Origin: a virus
Reading direction: 5' to 3' (one strand)
Length of the DNA stretch: 43,814 nucleotides
IMG/VR virus record: IMGVR_UViG_3300020176_000028
Coordinates: 1-43,814 of that record
Under the pieces are notes generated by a model that saw only the letters and a program-made list of their open reading frames with translations, ran no database searches and was not told the DNA's origin. The position numbers were made by a program, and so were the translations under genes. Below, in pieces: positions 1 to 5,860 of the stretch; within the stretch, counting starts at the first letter, position 1; the number at the start of each line of letters is the position of its first letter.

Positions 1-67
1 CGTTGATCTTGTCGGCTCGCTCCAGCGCCTTGATCGCCTGCTGGGCAGCTTCTCTCAATGTCACCAT
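1..67 (-). CDS. Start of a small phage protein, cut by the window edge
   Basis: The gene starts at 67 behind a strong GGGAGG ribosome-binding site and overlaps the stop of the upstream gene (ATGGTGA). Only 22 residues are visible before the left edge: an amphipathic start with Leu-Arg-Glu-Ala-Ala and Ala-Asp-Lys-Ile-Asn. Phage proteins that begin this way usually continue with an Ala-Ile-Lys-Ala-Leu segment. Exactly such a segment enters from the right edge on the same strand (43392-43814), so the two pieces are probably one gene across a circular junction. A direct join is out of frame, which suggests about two bases are missing. Function unknown. Confidence 0.7.
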   Translation of the reverse strand, partial: MVTLREAAQQAIKALERADKIN

Positions 68-171
68 GTCGCCCCTCCCAGCTCGTCAATCAGCTCTTGG
101 TGCGTCGGCACCTTAGGTTTGATACCCAGCCGATCCAGTAGCTCGTCGTACTCTTTGTCTGTCGTAGTCAT
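61..171 (-). CDS. 36-residue phage protein of unknown function
   Basis: A short gene with an AAGGA ribosome-binding site preceded by CAACAGC, the block that recurs before leftward starts in this phage. It is coupled at both ends: its ATG overlaps the upstream stop (ATGA) and its stop overlaps the next start. The product is acidic (Thr-Thr-Asp-Lys-Glu-Tyr-Asp-Glu-Leu-Leu near the N-terminus) and looks helical. No motif is recognised. The tight packing and good initiation site are the reasons to call it despite its length. Confidence 0.65.
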   Translation of the reverse strand: MTTTDKEYDELLDRLGIKPKVPTHQELIDELGGATW

Positions 172-368
172 TGCTTTTCCTTTGCTGTTGTCTGTAGCTT
201 CGCCACACACTCACGGCATACACGGTGCGCGTGGAAGCCGCTTGAGCCTGCCTGCGGCTTGATCTGGTCGCAGTACATGCATCGTATGGTTTGACCGGGC
301 CTGATGTCAAGCAGCGTCCGCGTCTGGTTGCTCGGCTGTTGTTTTTTGCGTGCCGGTGGTTTTTTCAC
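168..368 (-). CDS. Small zinc-ribbon-like protein
   Basis: A 66-residue basic protein whose C-terminal half carries a Cys-X2-Cys pair (CMYC), a His, and a second Cys-X2-Cys pair (CREC), as in a zinc ribbon. I chose GTG at 368, because AAGGA lies 6 nt before it. An ATG at 374 touches the AAGGA directly and would be badly spaced. The 5' end overlaps the upstream gene by about 60 bp, which is more than usual, so the true start could be further in. It may bind nucleic acid, but no specific family is recognised. Confidence 0.6.
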   Translation of the reverse strand: MKKPPARKKQQPSNQTRTLLDIRPGQTIRCMYCDQIKPQAGSSGFHAHRVCRECVAKLQTTAKEKQ

Positions 369-570
369 GTGCATTCCTTGCTGTTTTCTGCTGGCGCTTG
401 TAGACCTTTAGCGCATCGACGTAGGCGCGGTTCAGTCGGCCAGCTTCGGCCTTGGCCTCTGCCACGCCGGACTTGGCGCGCAGGGCTTGCGACATGCGCT
501 TGTTTGCCTCGTTGCGGGCTCCGTAGAGCCGTGCGAGCTGCTCAATCGTCACGGACTGCGCTTGTGCCAT
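307..570 (-). CDS. Basic helical phage protein, unknown function
   Basis: An 87-residue protein rich in Ala, Arg and Lys, predicted as long helix, with a low-complexity Thr/Gln tail. The start at 570 lies inside the end of the upstream gene. The reading frame is open well beyond that point, but the extension would run back through the MADIT-type gene, so it was not used. No good ribosome-binding site is visible, so translation may be coupled. No function can be assigned. Confidence 0.5.
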   Translation of the reverse strand: MAQAQSVTIEQLARLYGARNEANKRMSQALRAKSGVAEAKAEAGRLNRAYVDALKVYKRQQKTARNAREKTTGTQKTTAEQPDADAA

Positions 571-730
571 CGCTGTATTGCATCGGTGCATAGTACAGGC
601 ACGGCTCACCTTCTGTGCGCGGCGACGGGCTGTAGTACGCTTGACGGTACGGGTTTGCAGGCGCTTGCGCGCGGTAGCATGTTGCAAAATTGCAACATTC
701 CTTGTCTTGACACATCGTAATATCAGCCAT
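542..730 (-). CDS. Small Cys-containing phage protein of the MADITMC type
   Basis: A 62-residue protein starting Met-Ala-Asp-Ile-Thr-Met-Cys, followed by spaced cysteines, Tyr-Arg, and a Pro-Asn-Pro-Tyr-Arg-Gln segment. This arrangement recurs in small uncharacterised proteins of proteobacterial phages. The cysteines suggest metal binding. Two adjacent ATGs exist (733 and 730). I chose 730 because AAAGGA is better spaced from it, although 733 gives the ATGA overlap with the upstream stop. Function unknown. Confidence 0.7.
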   Translation of the reverse strand: MADITMCQDKECCNFATCYRAQAPANPYRQAYYSPSPRTEGEPCLYYAPMQYSDGTSAVRDD

Positions 731-933
731 CATTTTTCCTTTGCATGCATGCATCCGGCGCAAGCGCCGTCATCAAGCGCGCGGTCGTAGCGGCAGTCTC
801 TGCTGAACACATTGGGCCATGTCACCTTGCCATTGGTGTATGTATCCAGGTGCGGCGGGCGGTTGTGGCATCCGTAGCGGTGCTCGGCGTCTCTAACGCC
901 GTGTGGGTGGATTGGGTGGTTAGCTACTGGCAT
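730..933 (-). CDS. Small phage protein, unknown function
   Basis: A 67-residue protein rich in His and Cys. His residues cluster near the N-terminus, followed by Arg-Tyr-Gly-Cys-His and a Cys-Ala-Gly-Cys pair near the end, so a metal-bound fold is possible. The start at 933 has AAGGGG five bases upstream. It overlaps the preceding gene by 14 bp, and its stop overlaps the next start. The Phe-Ser-Arg-Asp-Cys and Tyr-Asp-Arg stretch is typical of small phage proteins that I know only as hypothetical. Confidence 0.65.
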   Translation of the reverse strand: MPVANHPIHPHGVRDAEHRYGCHNRPPHLDTYTNGKVTWPNVFSRDCRYDRALDDGACAGCMHAKEK

Positions 934-1192
934 GGTTGCCCCTTGCGCGGATGGCTGCGGCGCATCGCTTGGCCTCCATGTCTTCGCGGCTGTTGTCGCC
1001 CATGTAGCGGGCATCGCAGGTGGTGGCGCACGCCTCGCGCTCGGCTGCTACTGCCAAGGCGTGGAATCGCTCCAGTATGTGATGCACAGACACCCAGGAG
1101 CCATTCGAATGTCGGACGATGATGTCGGAGTGCGCGTTGCTTTCAATAAAGCCAGCCTCACGCGCCATGGCGATGATTTCATCTTGCGTCAT
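920..1192 (-). CDS. Phage protein of the MTQDEIIxMAREAG type
   Basis: A 90-residue protein with a common phage layout: an N-terminal Ile-Ile-Ala-Met-Ala-Arg-Glu-Ala-Gly helix, a central Leu-Glu-Arg-Phe helix followed by Ala-Ala-Glu-Arg-Glu-Ala-Cys-Ala, and a C-terminal Ala-Ile-Arg-Ala-Arg-Gly. The gene at 23705 in the late region has the same layout. AAGGAG lies 8 nt before the ATG, and that site sits inside the end of the upstream gene, whose stop overlaps this start. Function is unknown for the whole group. Confidence 0.75.
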   Translation of the reverse strand: MTQDEIIAMAREAGFIESNAHSDIIVRHSNGSWVSVHHILERFHALAVAAEREACATTCDARYMGDNSREDMEAKRCAAAIRARGNHASS

Positions 1193-1527
1193 TTTGTCAA
1201 CTCCTTCATTGCCTGTTCGTGCGTAATGTCTAGGTCGTAGTTATCCACCAGGTACCATGCGTACAGCGGCGCATAGTGCATGCCGGCCCACTTGAGCTGT
1301 TCTCGGTACGCCTCAACCTCGCAAGCCAGCCGGTAGCGCCTGGATATCAAGCGGCCAAGGCCGACAAGGCCAAGGGTTCGCCAAAACTGCCGCACATGCA
1401 CACGCTCATGCTCCAGCAGCCCACGATTGCCGACCTGGTGCTCGCGGATCAGCACTATGGGGCCAATGGTGTAGGCGTCGTAGCGGTCGGGAATCAGGAG
1501 GTCGGTGTAGATGACTTGGTGCCACAT
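1189..1527 (-). CDS. Zincin-like metallopeptidase domain protein
   Basis: A 112-residue protein with a His-Glu-X-X-His motif (HERVH, about residues 40-44) followed by Arg-Gln, and about 25 residues later a Glu-Val-Glu-Ala-Tyr-Arg segment. The pair HExxH plus a downstream Glu is the zinc-binding set of gluzincin-type peptidases. The protein is short for an enzyme and has no signal peptide, so it would act in the cytoplasm. AAGGAG behind CAGC precedes the ATG. It sits between thyA and a small gene in the early block. A host-takeover role is possible but unproven. Confidence 0.65.
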   Translation of the reverse strand: MWHQVIYTDLLIPDRYDAYTIGPIVLIREHQVGNRGLLEHERVHVRQFWRTLGLVGLGRLISRRYRLACEVEAYREQLKWAGMHYAPLYAWYLVDNYDLDITHEQAMKELTK

Positions 1528-1559
1528 AGTTTTTGCTCCTTGCTGTTATTTGGCAATGT

Positions 1560-2372
1560 TTAGACGGAAATCGGCAGCCTGACATGCGGGTGATGCAGGT
1601 AGTTGACGATCTCAAAGTCGTCGATCTTGTAGCCGTCAATGTCGATGTTTTCGGTGTTGACGACAAGCGCGGTGGTGTTGGCGATGCCTTGAAAAATGTG
1701 CGGGCGCTTAATCACCTTACGCATGGCGTAAACATGATTGAGGTACAGGTGGGCGTCGCCGTAGGCAAACGACAGCCGGCGCGGCTCACGTCCGGTGGCT
1801 CGGGCCAGCAGGACCAACAAGAAAGCATACTGGGCGATGTTGAACGGGGCGCCGAGCGCTACGTCCCAACTGCGCTGGCTGACCTGCATATCCAGGCCGC
1901 CATCGTTGCTGGCGTAGCACTGAAAGGCCCAGTGGCAGGGTGGCAAGGCCATGTCGTCAAGCTCAGCCACATTCCACGCGCTGACAATGTGCCGGCGCCC
2001 CATTGGGTTGATCTTAATGCCTTCGATCAGGTTGCTTATCTGGTCTATTCGATTCAGATTCGAATCCAGCCAGTAGCGCCACTGCACGCCGTAGACTGGG
2101 CCAAGGCTGCCGTCCCTGTCGGCCCATGCGTCCCACAATGTGCAGCCGTGCTCATGCAGAAAGCTGGTATTGTCCTTGCCGCGCAAGAACCAGAGCATTT
2201 CGAGAAACGCGATTTTCCAGCGGGTCTCTTTGACCGTCACCAGGGGGAATCGGTAGCGCAAGTCGAACGTCATGTGGCCTCCGAATACGCTCAACGTGCC
2301 GGTGCCGGTGCGGTCTTTGCGCTCCTCTCCTTCTGTCAGGATGCGGCGCACGAGGTCGATGTATTGCTTCAT
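1560..2372 (-). CDS. thyA: Thymidylate synthase (ThyA type)
   Basis: A 270-residue, full-length folate-dependent thymidylate synthase that converts dUMP to dTMP with methylene-tetrahydrofolate. Visible landmarks are Arg-Thr-Gly-Thr at the N-terminus (phosphate binding), the active-site Pro-Pro-Cys-His around residue 145, Gln-Arg-Ser-X-Asp-X-X-Leu-Gly-X-Pro-Phe-Asn (dUMP binding), and Gly-Asp-Ala-His-Leu-Tyr-X-Asn-His. All key residues are present, so it should be active. AAGGAAG precedes the ATG, which overlaps the upstream stop (ATGA). It probably raises dTTP for phage DNA synthesis. Confidence 0.95.
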   Translation of the reverse strand: MKQYIDLVRRILTEGEERKDRTGTGTLSVFGGHMTFDLRYRFPLVTVKETRWKIAFLEMLWFLRGKDNTSFLHEHGCTLWDAWADRDGSLGPVYGVQWRYWLDSNLNRIDQISNLIEGIKINPMGRRHIVSAWNVAELDDMALPPCHWAFQCYASNDGGLDMQVSQRSWDVALGAPFNIAQYAFLLVLLARATGREPRRLSFAYGDAHLYLNHVYAMRKVIKRPHIFQGIANTTALVVNTENIDIDGYKIDDFEIVNYLHHPHVRLPISV

Positions 2373-2893
2373 TTTTTACTTCCTTCTGCTGCTTGCTTTT
2401 TGATGTAGTTGAGATCATCCGCAACGCGGCTGCCAATATGGCGCGGCGTGGATTGCATGCCGAACGGCGGGCGGTGCTCAACCCGTTCGTCATTGCGGCG
2501 ACTGGGGTGCTGCAGGTGGTCATCGGCACCCGGGCGCATGGGGGACTGACGCGATGGGATGTAGGTGCCGACCATCTTGTTGATGAGGTGGCCTGGGGTG
2601 ATGTTGTCGCCAACGGCTGATGGCTTTTTCGGCGGCGGCGGGAGTGTTTCCTTGGTCGTGCTGTACGGGTCATTCAGCACGTACCAGTGACCGGGTAGGC
2701 CAGGTTCGCGCTGGCAGACCAGGGATTTTTTGTGCTGCAGGGCGTGCAGCGCGTTCTCGATTTCCCGCTTTGTCAGATCCGCGAGACGCGCTTCGATGTT
2801 GCGCGTCATGATGCCGGGCTCGGCTTTGATGGTGGCGATGATGCGCGAACGGTTGCTGTCGTTTTTCGGCTTGTTGGTCGGTATGTTGATCAT
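2369..2893 (-). CDS. Putative winged-helix DNA-binding protein
   Basis: A 174-residue protein. Residues about 12-65 look like a winged helix-turn-helix: an Ile-Ile-Ala-Thr-Ile helix, then a Met-Thr-Arg-Asn-Ile-Glu and Leu-Thr-Lys-Arg-Glu-Ile-Glu-Asn-Ala-Leu recognition region, then a short wing ending in Trp-Tyr-Val. The C-terminal half is Pro-rich and probably disordered. I took the start at 2893, where AAGGA is 6 nt upstream; a longer frame exists but lacks a site. It overlaps its neighbours by ATGA junctions. It is a likely early regulator with an unknown target. Confidence 0.6.
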   Translation of the reverse strand: MINIPTNKPKNDSNRSRIIATIKAEPGIMTRNIEARLADLTKREIENALHALQHKKSLVCQREPGLPGHWYVLNDPYSTTKETLPPPPKKPSAVGDNITPGHLINKMVGTYIPSRQSPMRPGADDHLQHPSRRNDERVEHRPPFGMQSTPRHIGSRVADDLNYIKKQAAEGSKK

Positions 2894-3207
2894 TGTGCTT
2901 CCTTGACTGCCCAGCCCCATAGCTGGGTAATACCGCCGGTGCGGCTGTTGGTGATGTTTTGCAGCAGCGACCAGCCTGCTTTTTCGAGGATTGCGCGCTG
3001 GCGGTCGTTGCTGGCGTCAATGGTGCAGGTGGCGTAGTCGTAGTTGAGGCCGTACAGGGTCGCCATCTGATGGGTCTTGAGCACATGGCCGTAGCCACGT
3101 CCGCGATGCTCGCGCTTGACAAACAACGAATGGCAATGCGCAATCTGCGGCTGGCCTGGTACGCTGTCGATTTCGTAGGCGCCGTATGGGGTGGCGTAGC
3201 GGGTCAT
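2890..3207 (-). CDS. GNAT-family N-acetyltransferase
   Basis: A 105-residue protein with the acetyl-CoA-binding signature Arg-X-X-Gly-X-Gly (RGRGYG) at about residues 35-40, a beta strand before it (Ser-Leu-Phe-Val), and the usual later Asn-Asp-Arg-Gln and Ala-Gly-Trp elements. It is short for the GNAT fold but carries its core. AGGAG lies 7 nt before the ATG, and the stop overlaps the next start. The substrate is unknown. GNAT enzymes of phages can modify host proteins or, as in Mu Mom, DNA bases, but nothing here points to either. Confidence 0.75.
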   Translation of the reverse strand: MTRYATPYGAYEIDSVPGQPQIAHCHSLFVKREHRGRGYGHVLKTHQMATLYGLNYDYATCTIDASNDRQRAILEKAGWSLLQNITNSRTGGITQLWGWAVKEAQ

Positions 3208-3452
3208 TGGGTGGCTCCTGTAGCTTTGGCGATGGCGGCGCGGGCTGAGATGTATTGCGGCAGCGACCTGCATCCTTCATCGGTGTCGTATAGATCGGCC
3301 AAGTCTTTCAGTGCCCCTATCACTTCCTGGTTCAGATCGTGCAGGCGGCGCAGCTCGGCGGCTGCATTGTCATAAATTGCTTCGTCAGCTAGGCAACCGC
3401 ATGATTCCAGTTCATCAGCCAGGCGCAAGGCCTCAGGTTGTTTATCAGTCAT
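3204..3452 (-). CDS. Small phage protein (EALRLADELE type)
   Basis: An 82-residue protein of a frequent phage type: Glu-Ala-Leu-Arg-Leu-Ala-Asp-Glu-Leu-Glu at the N-terminus, then Ala-Ala-Ala-Glu-Leu-Arg-Arg-Leu-His, and a C-terminal Ala-Arg-Ala-Ala-Ile-Ala-Lys-Ala. Genes at 23466 and 34993 share this plan, so the phage carries three versions. It is probably a helical protein. GAGG precedes the ATG, and the stop overlaps the acetyltransferase start. Function unknown. Confidence 0.75.
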   Translation of the reverse strand: MTDKQPEALRLADELESCGCLADEAIYDNAAAELRRLHDLNQEVIGALKDLADLYDTDEGCRSLPQYISARAAIAKATGATQ

Positions 3453-3460
3453 TACTTACC

Positions 3461-3757
3461 TCACTTCGGAAAATTGCCACGGATAGCGGTCTTGGCGGGC
3501 TGCTCAGGCTGGGGATACACCAGCCAGACGCGTGGCTTGCCGTCTTCCGGGTATTTCATGGTGCTGCGGACCTTGGCACCATTGACGTGCTTTTCGGCCC
3601 ACAGGTCGAGACGCTGCTTGAAGCGCTCGGCGTCCTTCACGTCATCGAAGACCACGCACGGTTTTGCGGGGCTCAAGCCATCGAAAATCGGCTGGTACTT
3701 GCTCGGCTCGGTCGTTGACTTGCCGACGATGGGGTCATTGGTGAAGTGGAATTTCAT
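3461..3757 (-). CDS. Phage protein of unknown function
   Basis: A 98-residue protein with a predicted mixed alpha/beta pattern (Met-Lys-Phe-His-Phe, Val-Val-Phe-Asp-Asp-Val, Val-Trp-Leu-Val-Tyr). The start at 3757 is preceded by CAACAGCGAGC, which matches the block before other leftward starts although its purine run is weak. The frame stays open upstream, but no initiation signal is seen there. No catalytic motif is recognised. Confidence 0.6.
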   Translation of the reverse strand: MKFHFTNDPIVGKSTTEPSKYQPIFDGLSPAKPCVVFDDVKDAERFKQRLDLWAEKHVNGAKVRSTMKYPEDGKPRVWLVYPQPEQPAKTAIRGNFPK

Positions 3758-3948
3758 GATTGCTCGCTGTTGGTATTGGGGTTGGTTGTGGTCATTTGGT
3801 GCCAAGGCAATTTTTGATGCCCGGTGTGACTGGTGCATCCATCGTTCCATGCTGTGCACTCTCCCCGTTTGTTGATGCCGGAAAAGTGCCCTTTCATCCA
3901 GGCGTCGTCGTTAGATAGTCTGACCCAAACCGGCGTATCAATCGCCAC
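3754..3948 (-). CDS. Small phage protein, GTG start
   Basis: A 64-residue protein that appears to start at GTG (3948), as no in-frame ATG lies upstream. It has a compact hydrophobic N-terminal part (Val-Trp-Val-Arg-Leu, Trp-Met-Lys-Gly-His-Phe-Ser-Gly) that could form a small beta barrel. The C-terminus is Asn/Thr-rich. No convincing ribosome-binding site is visible. The stop overlaps the next start. Function unknown. Confidence 0.5.
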   Translation of the reverse strand: MAIDTPVWVRLSNDDAWMKGHFSGINKRGECTAWNDGCTSHTGHQKLPWHQMTTTNPNTNSEQS

Positions 3949-3966
3949 GTCTTGCCATGGGTTGTA

Positions 3967-4200
3967 CTAGGTCAGCCACGGCTCGGGACTGGTGGCGGTC
4001 TTGCGCAGGTCTTGCGTCAGGAAAACCAGGGACTCAGCGCCGGTGATATCAAAGTCGAGCACTGCGGCGATGGTGCAGAGGTTTCCCCGTGGTGGGTAGC
4101 CGTTGGTGCTGTGCTGGAAATCCGTGCAGATGATGCGGGCCTTGAATCCTGCCCAGGTGCGGTGCGTGTAATTGATGGCCACGATAGATCCTTGTTTCAT
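3967..4200 (-). CDS. Small phage protein, unknown function
   Basis: A 77-residue protein with a beta-rich pattern (Gly-Ser-Ile-Val-Ala-Ile-Asn-Tyr, Ala-Arg-Ile-Ile-Cys-Thr) and one Cys-Thr-Ile segment. The start at 4200 overlaps the upstream stop (ATGA); GTG at 4209 is an alternative. No family is recognised. It lies in a run of six tiny coupled genes. Confidence 0.55.
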   Translation of the reverse strand: MKQGSIVAINYTHRTWAGFKARIICTDFQHSTNGYPPRGNLCTIAAVLDFDITGAESLVFLTQDLRKTATSPEPWLT

Positions 4201-4370
4201 GCGCGCCACTCGGCGCTCTTAAGGGGTTGTCCGGTGCGCTCTTGCTGGCTGTAGAGCTTGAGCGCGGGCGATTGCAGGACGGTCTGTTTTTGCGCCGATG
4301 CGGTGCCGGCCTTGCTTGACGCATAGGACAGGCGAGCAGCGGCTGCAAACGGGGTGAGCTTGGCAATCAT
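4197..4370 (-). CDS. Small basic phage protein
   Basis: A 57-residue protein, basic, starting Met-Ile-Ala-Lys-Leu-Thr-Pro. GGAG lies 7 nt before the ATG, which overlaps the upstream stop. The longer frame (to 4535) runs through the upstream gene as an Arg/Pro-rich shadow and was rejected. No function can be assigned. Confidence 0.55.
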   Translation of the reverse strand: MIAKLTPFAAAARLSYASSKAGTASAQKQTVLQSPALKLYSQQERTGQPLKSAEWRA

Positions 4371-4576
4371 TGCAGCACTCCGGCTAGGTAGAGGAAGGCT
4401 AAGCCTGCCAGCACTACGACCGCGACGGCGGCGACGGCGGGCACCAGGTCGCGGTCGTGGTTGGCTTGGTACGCGCCGAGATAGCTGGACTCTGCGGCCT
4501 CCAGTGGGAGTTCGCAGGGTTGGCGGGCCGGGCACTTGGCGCAGCCGTTGGTGGAGTTGAATTTGCAGCCGGTCAT
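4367..4576 (-). CDS. Small membrane protein with Cys-rich N-terminus
   Basis: A 69-residue protein with four cysteines in the first 20 residues (Cys at 4, 12, 15 and 20) and one strongly hydrophobic helix near the C-terminus (about residues 45-67, Ala/Val/Leu-rich). It is probably a single-pass inner-membrane protein with a small metal-bound or disulfide N-terminal knot. GGGAG lies 7 nt before the ATG, and both ends overlap neighbours. With the next gene it forms a small envelope-directed pair in the early block, perhaps for exclusion or host takeover. Confidence 0.6.
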   Translation of the reverse strand: MTGCKFNSTNGCAKCPARQPCELPLEAAESSYLGAYQANHDRDLVPAVAAVAVVVLAGLAFLYLAGVLQ

Positions 4577-4785
4577 TTTGCGTCTCCCAGCGCGGCGTAG
4601 CCGTGCATCACTTCCTCGATTGTCCGCTCGCATTTGGCCTCGAGGGCCGCTTGCCGTGCGTCCTGCAGGCTGTCTGCAGTGGCTTGCGCGGCCTCATGGT
4701 CGCTGGCGCCATCAAGTAGTGCGCCAACCGCTGTCAGGGCGCAGGCGATTGCCAGGGCGGGCGTGAGATTCATCAGGCGGTTCAT
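4573..4785 (-). CDS. Small exported or membrane-anchored protein
   Basis: A 70-residue protein with an N-terminal hydrophobic segment (residues about 6-24, Ala/Leu-rich after a short basic start) that looks like a signal peptide or anchor. A soluble helical, Ala/Glu-rich tail follows. There is no clear lipobox, although one Cys lies inside the hydrophobic stretch. Its start overlaps the upstream stop (ATGA). It is next to another membrane protein gene. Function unknown. Confidence 0.6.
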   Translation of the reverse strand: MNRLMNLTPALAIACALTAVGALLDGASDHEAAQATADSLQDARQAALEAKCERTIEEVMHGYAALGDAK

Positions 4786-4985
4786 TCGGCTTGCTCCAGT
4801 GCGTCGGCGTGGGCGATCAGGGATGAGGCCATTTCGCGGGCTTGTGCTGGGGTCATGCTGAACTGGAAGCGCAGGCTGCCAGAATTCTGGATGATGCTGA
4901 CAAGAGGTCCGATTTCAGCGTGGCTGGTTCCTACGATTTCAATGTTATCTCGTCCAGTGAACTGATAAATTTTTGTTGCTTCCAT
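4782..4985 (-). CDS. Small phage protein, unknown function
   Basis: A 67-residue soluble protein with beta-like N-terminal strands (Ile-Tyr-Gln-Phe-Thr, Ile-Glu-Ile-Val) and a C-terminal helix (Thr-Pro-Ala-Gln-Ala-Arg-Glu-Met-Ala, Leu-Ile-Ala-His-Ala-Asp-Ala-Leu). The start is preceded by CAACAGCGAGA, the shared leftward initiation block. The stop overlaps the next gene. No family is recognised. Confidence 0.6.
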   Translation of the reverse strand: MEATKIYQFTGRDNIEIVGTSHAEIGPLVSIIQNSGSLRFQFSMTPAQAREMASSLIAHADALEQAE

Positions 4986-5009
4986 GATGGTCTCGCTGTT
5001 GGTTGGTTT

Positions 5010-5267
5010 TCAGATTTCCAGATCGCGCTGACGCTCTTCGTAGGCGTCGATGCTGGCGTCGTCGATCAGCGCTTGTACGATGGCTGAGTGTCCGTCAAAT
5101 AGCTTGTCGGACATGCGCTCAATCTGCTCAAGGTCGAACGCGCCTACGGGGATTGTGCAGTTTCCTACATTTATTCCCGTGATGATGAGGACATCCTCGT
5201 CCTCCATCTCATATTCGATCTCGGCTTGAATGCCTTCTTCCCCGATTTTTAGTATCTGGTGATACAT
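5010..5267 (-). CDS. First gene of the leftward early operon, acidic protein
   Basis: An 85-residue acidic protein (Glu-Tyr-Glu-Met-Glu-Asp-Glu-Asp cluster near residue 15) that probably folds as strands followed by a C-terminal helix. AGGAG with CAACAACA upstream precedes the ATG at 5267. It is the first gene after the putative promoter near 5549-5578 and the hairpin-rich leader, so it should be among the first expressed. Acidic early phage proteins are often DNA mimics or inhibitors, but that is only a guess here. Confidence 0.65.
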   Translation of the reverse strand: MYHQILKIGEEGIQAEIEYEMEDEDVLIITGINVGNCTIPVGAFDLEQIERMSDKLFDGHSAIVQALIDDASIDAYEERQRDLEI

Positions 5268-5318
5268 GCGCTTTCTCCTGTTGTTGGTGATGGTTGATGA
5301 CCCGACCCCTCGCATAAA

Positions 5319-5441
5319 GTAGCGTGTTTGCTACAAGGCAACCTCTTTGTGTTGCTGACCGGCGCTAACCCGGTCCTGGCTCGGATCATCACAAAAGGCG
5401 TCCTGGTGGGCGTCTTGTGTGATGCCACTCTTGCGAGTGGC
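5319..5441. ncRNA. Five tandem hairpins in the control-region leader
   Basis: Five hairpins follow each other: 5319-5334 (GTAGC/GCTAC); 5337-5356 (GGCAAC/GTTGCT with one GU); 5357-5375 (GACCGG/CCGGTC); 5387-5424 (7 plus 9 pairs around one mismatch, 4-nt loop); and 5424-5441 (GCCACTC/GAGTGGC, 4-nt loop). The strand is unclear. GU pairs favour a rightward RNA, but the last loop reads GCAA (a GNRA tetraloop) in the leftward RNA, and the stretch lies in the leader of the leftward operon. It may be an antitermination, attenuation or stability element. Confidence 0.55.
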
Positions 5442-5498
5442 GGTCTGTCTGTCTGTGGGTTGTTAAGGATCGGTGCGGGCTGGCGGCGATACGCTGGC

Positions 5499-5574
5499 CT
5501 TGTGTGCTTGGCGCTGGGCTTGTGTGCTTTGCGTCTTGCGATGGCTCCATTATGCACAAGAAACGGCGCTTGTG
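5499..5574. promoter_or_regulatory. Operator-like CTTGTG repeats
   Basis: The hexamer CTTGTG occurs at 5499-5504, 5519-5524 and 5569-5574, with its complement CACAAG at 5555-5560. The first two are direct repeats extended to CTTGTGTGCTT and exactly 20 bp apart. The last two form an inverted repeat with an 8-bp centre that lies between the -35 and -10 boxes of the leftward promoter. This is a plausible operator set for the HTH protein encoded at 5624. Confidence 0.4.
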
Positions 5575-5578
5575 TAAA
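5549..5578 (-). promoter_or_regulatory. Leftward early promoter
   Basis: On the minus strand, TTTACA (5573-5578) and CATAAT (5549-5554) are separated by 18 bp. Each box matches five of six positions of the sigma70 consensus. Transcription would start near 5541, pass through the hairpin array and reach the first leftward gene at 5267, giving a leader of about 275 nt. Confidence 0.55.
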
Positions 5579-5610
5579 AAGTTTGGAAATTTTTTGTTTA
5601 GTGCTTGCTG

Positions 5611-5616
5611 TACAAT
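5611..5616 (+). promoter_or_regulatory. Possible rightward -10 box
   Basis: TACAAT lies 7 bp before the ATG of the HTH gene at 5624, with no clear -35 box and no ribosome-binding site. If used, it would give a leaderless or nearly leaderless mRNA. The same TACAATG sequence precedes the second HTH gene (13845). Confidence 0.35.
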
Positions 5617-5623
5617 GGGCGGC

Positions 5624-5860
5624 ATGAAAACAGCACAGAACCCCGCACCCATACTAGACCATGCCGTTGCCATCGAAGGTGGCAAAGCCAAGCTGGCAAA
5701 AGCTCTAAACGTCACCCCGGCGGCGATAACGCACTGGTACGCTCGCGGGCTGCCGTACAAAGTGGCCGCCGACCTAGTGCGCGCCTATGGCAAGCGCAAG
5801 GTGCCCAAGTCGCCGCTTGAATGGAAGCCAAAGACCATCAACAAGGAGAAAGAAGCATGA
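5624..5860 (+). CDS. YdaS/Cro-like helix-turn-helix regulator
   Basis: A 78-residue DNA-binding protein. Residues about 11-55 carry the helix-turn-helix: Ala-Ile-Glu-Gly-Gly-Lys-Ala-Lys-Leu-Ala, then Leu-Asn-Val-Thr-Pro-Ala-Ala-Ile-Thr-His-Trp (recognition helix), then Gly-Leu-Pro-Tyr-Lys-Val-Ala. This resembles the YdaS family and Cro-type regulators. No ribosome-binding site precedes the ATG. It lies opposite the leftward promoter, beside CTTGTG repeats that could be its operators. It probably controls the early switch, although no divergent CI-like partner is present. Confidence 0.75.
   Translation: MKTAQNPAPILDHAVAIEGGKAKLAKALNVTPAAITHWYARGLPYKVAADLVRAYGKRKVPKSPLEWKPKTINKEKEA

Noticed and set aside
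1533-2408. 291-codon plus-strand frame opposite thyA
   Set aside because: The minus strand encodes a full thymidylate synthase with all active-site residues, so this frame is a shadow.
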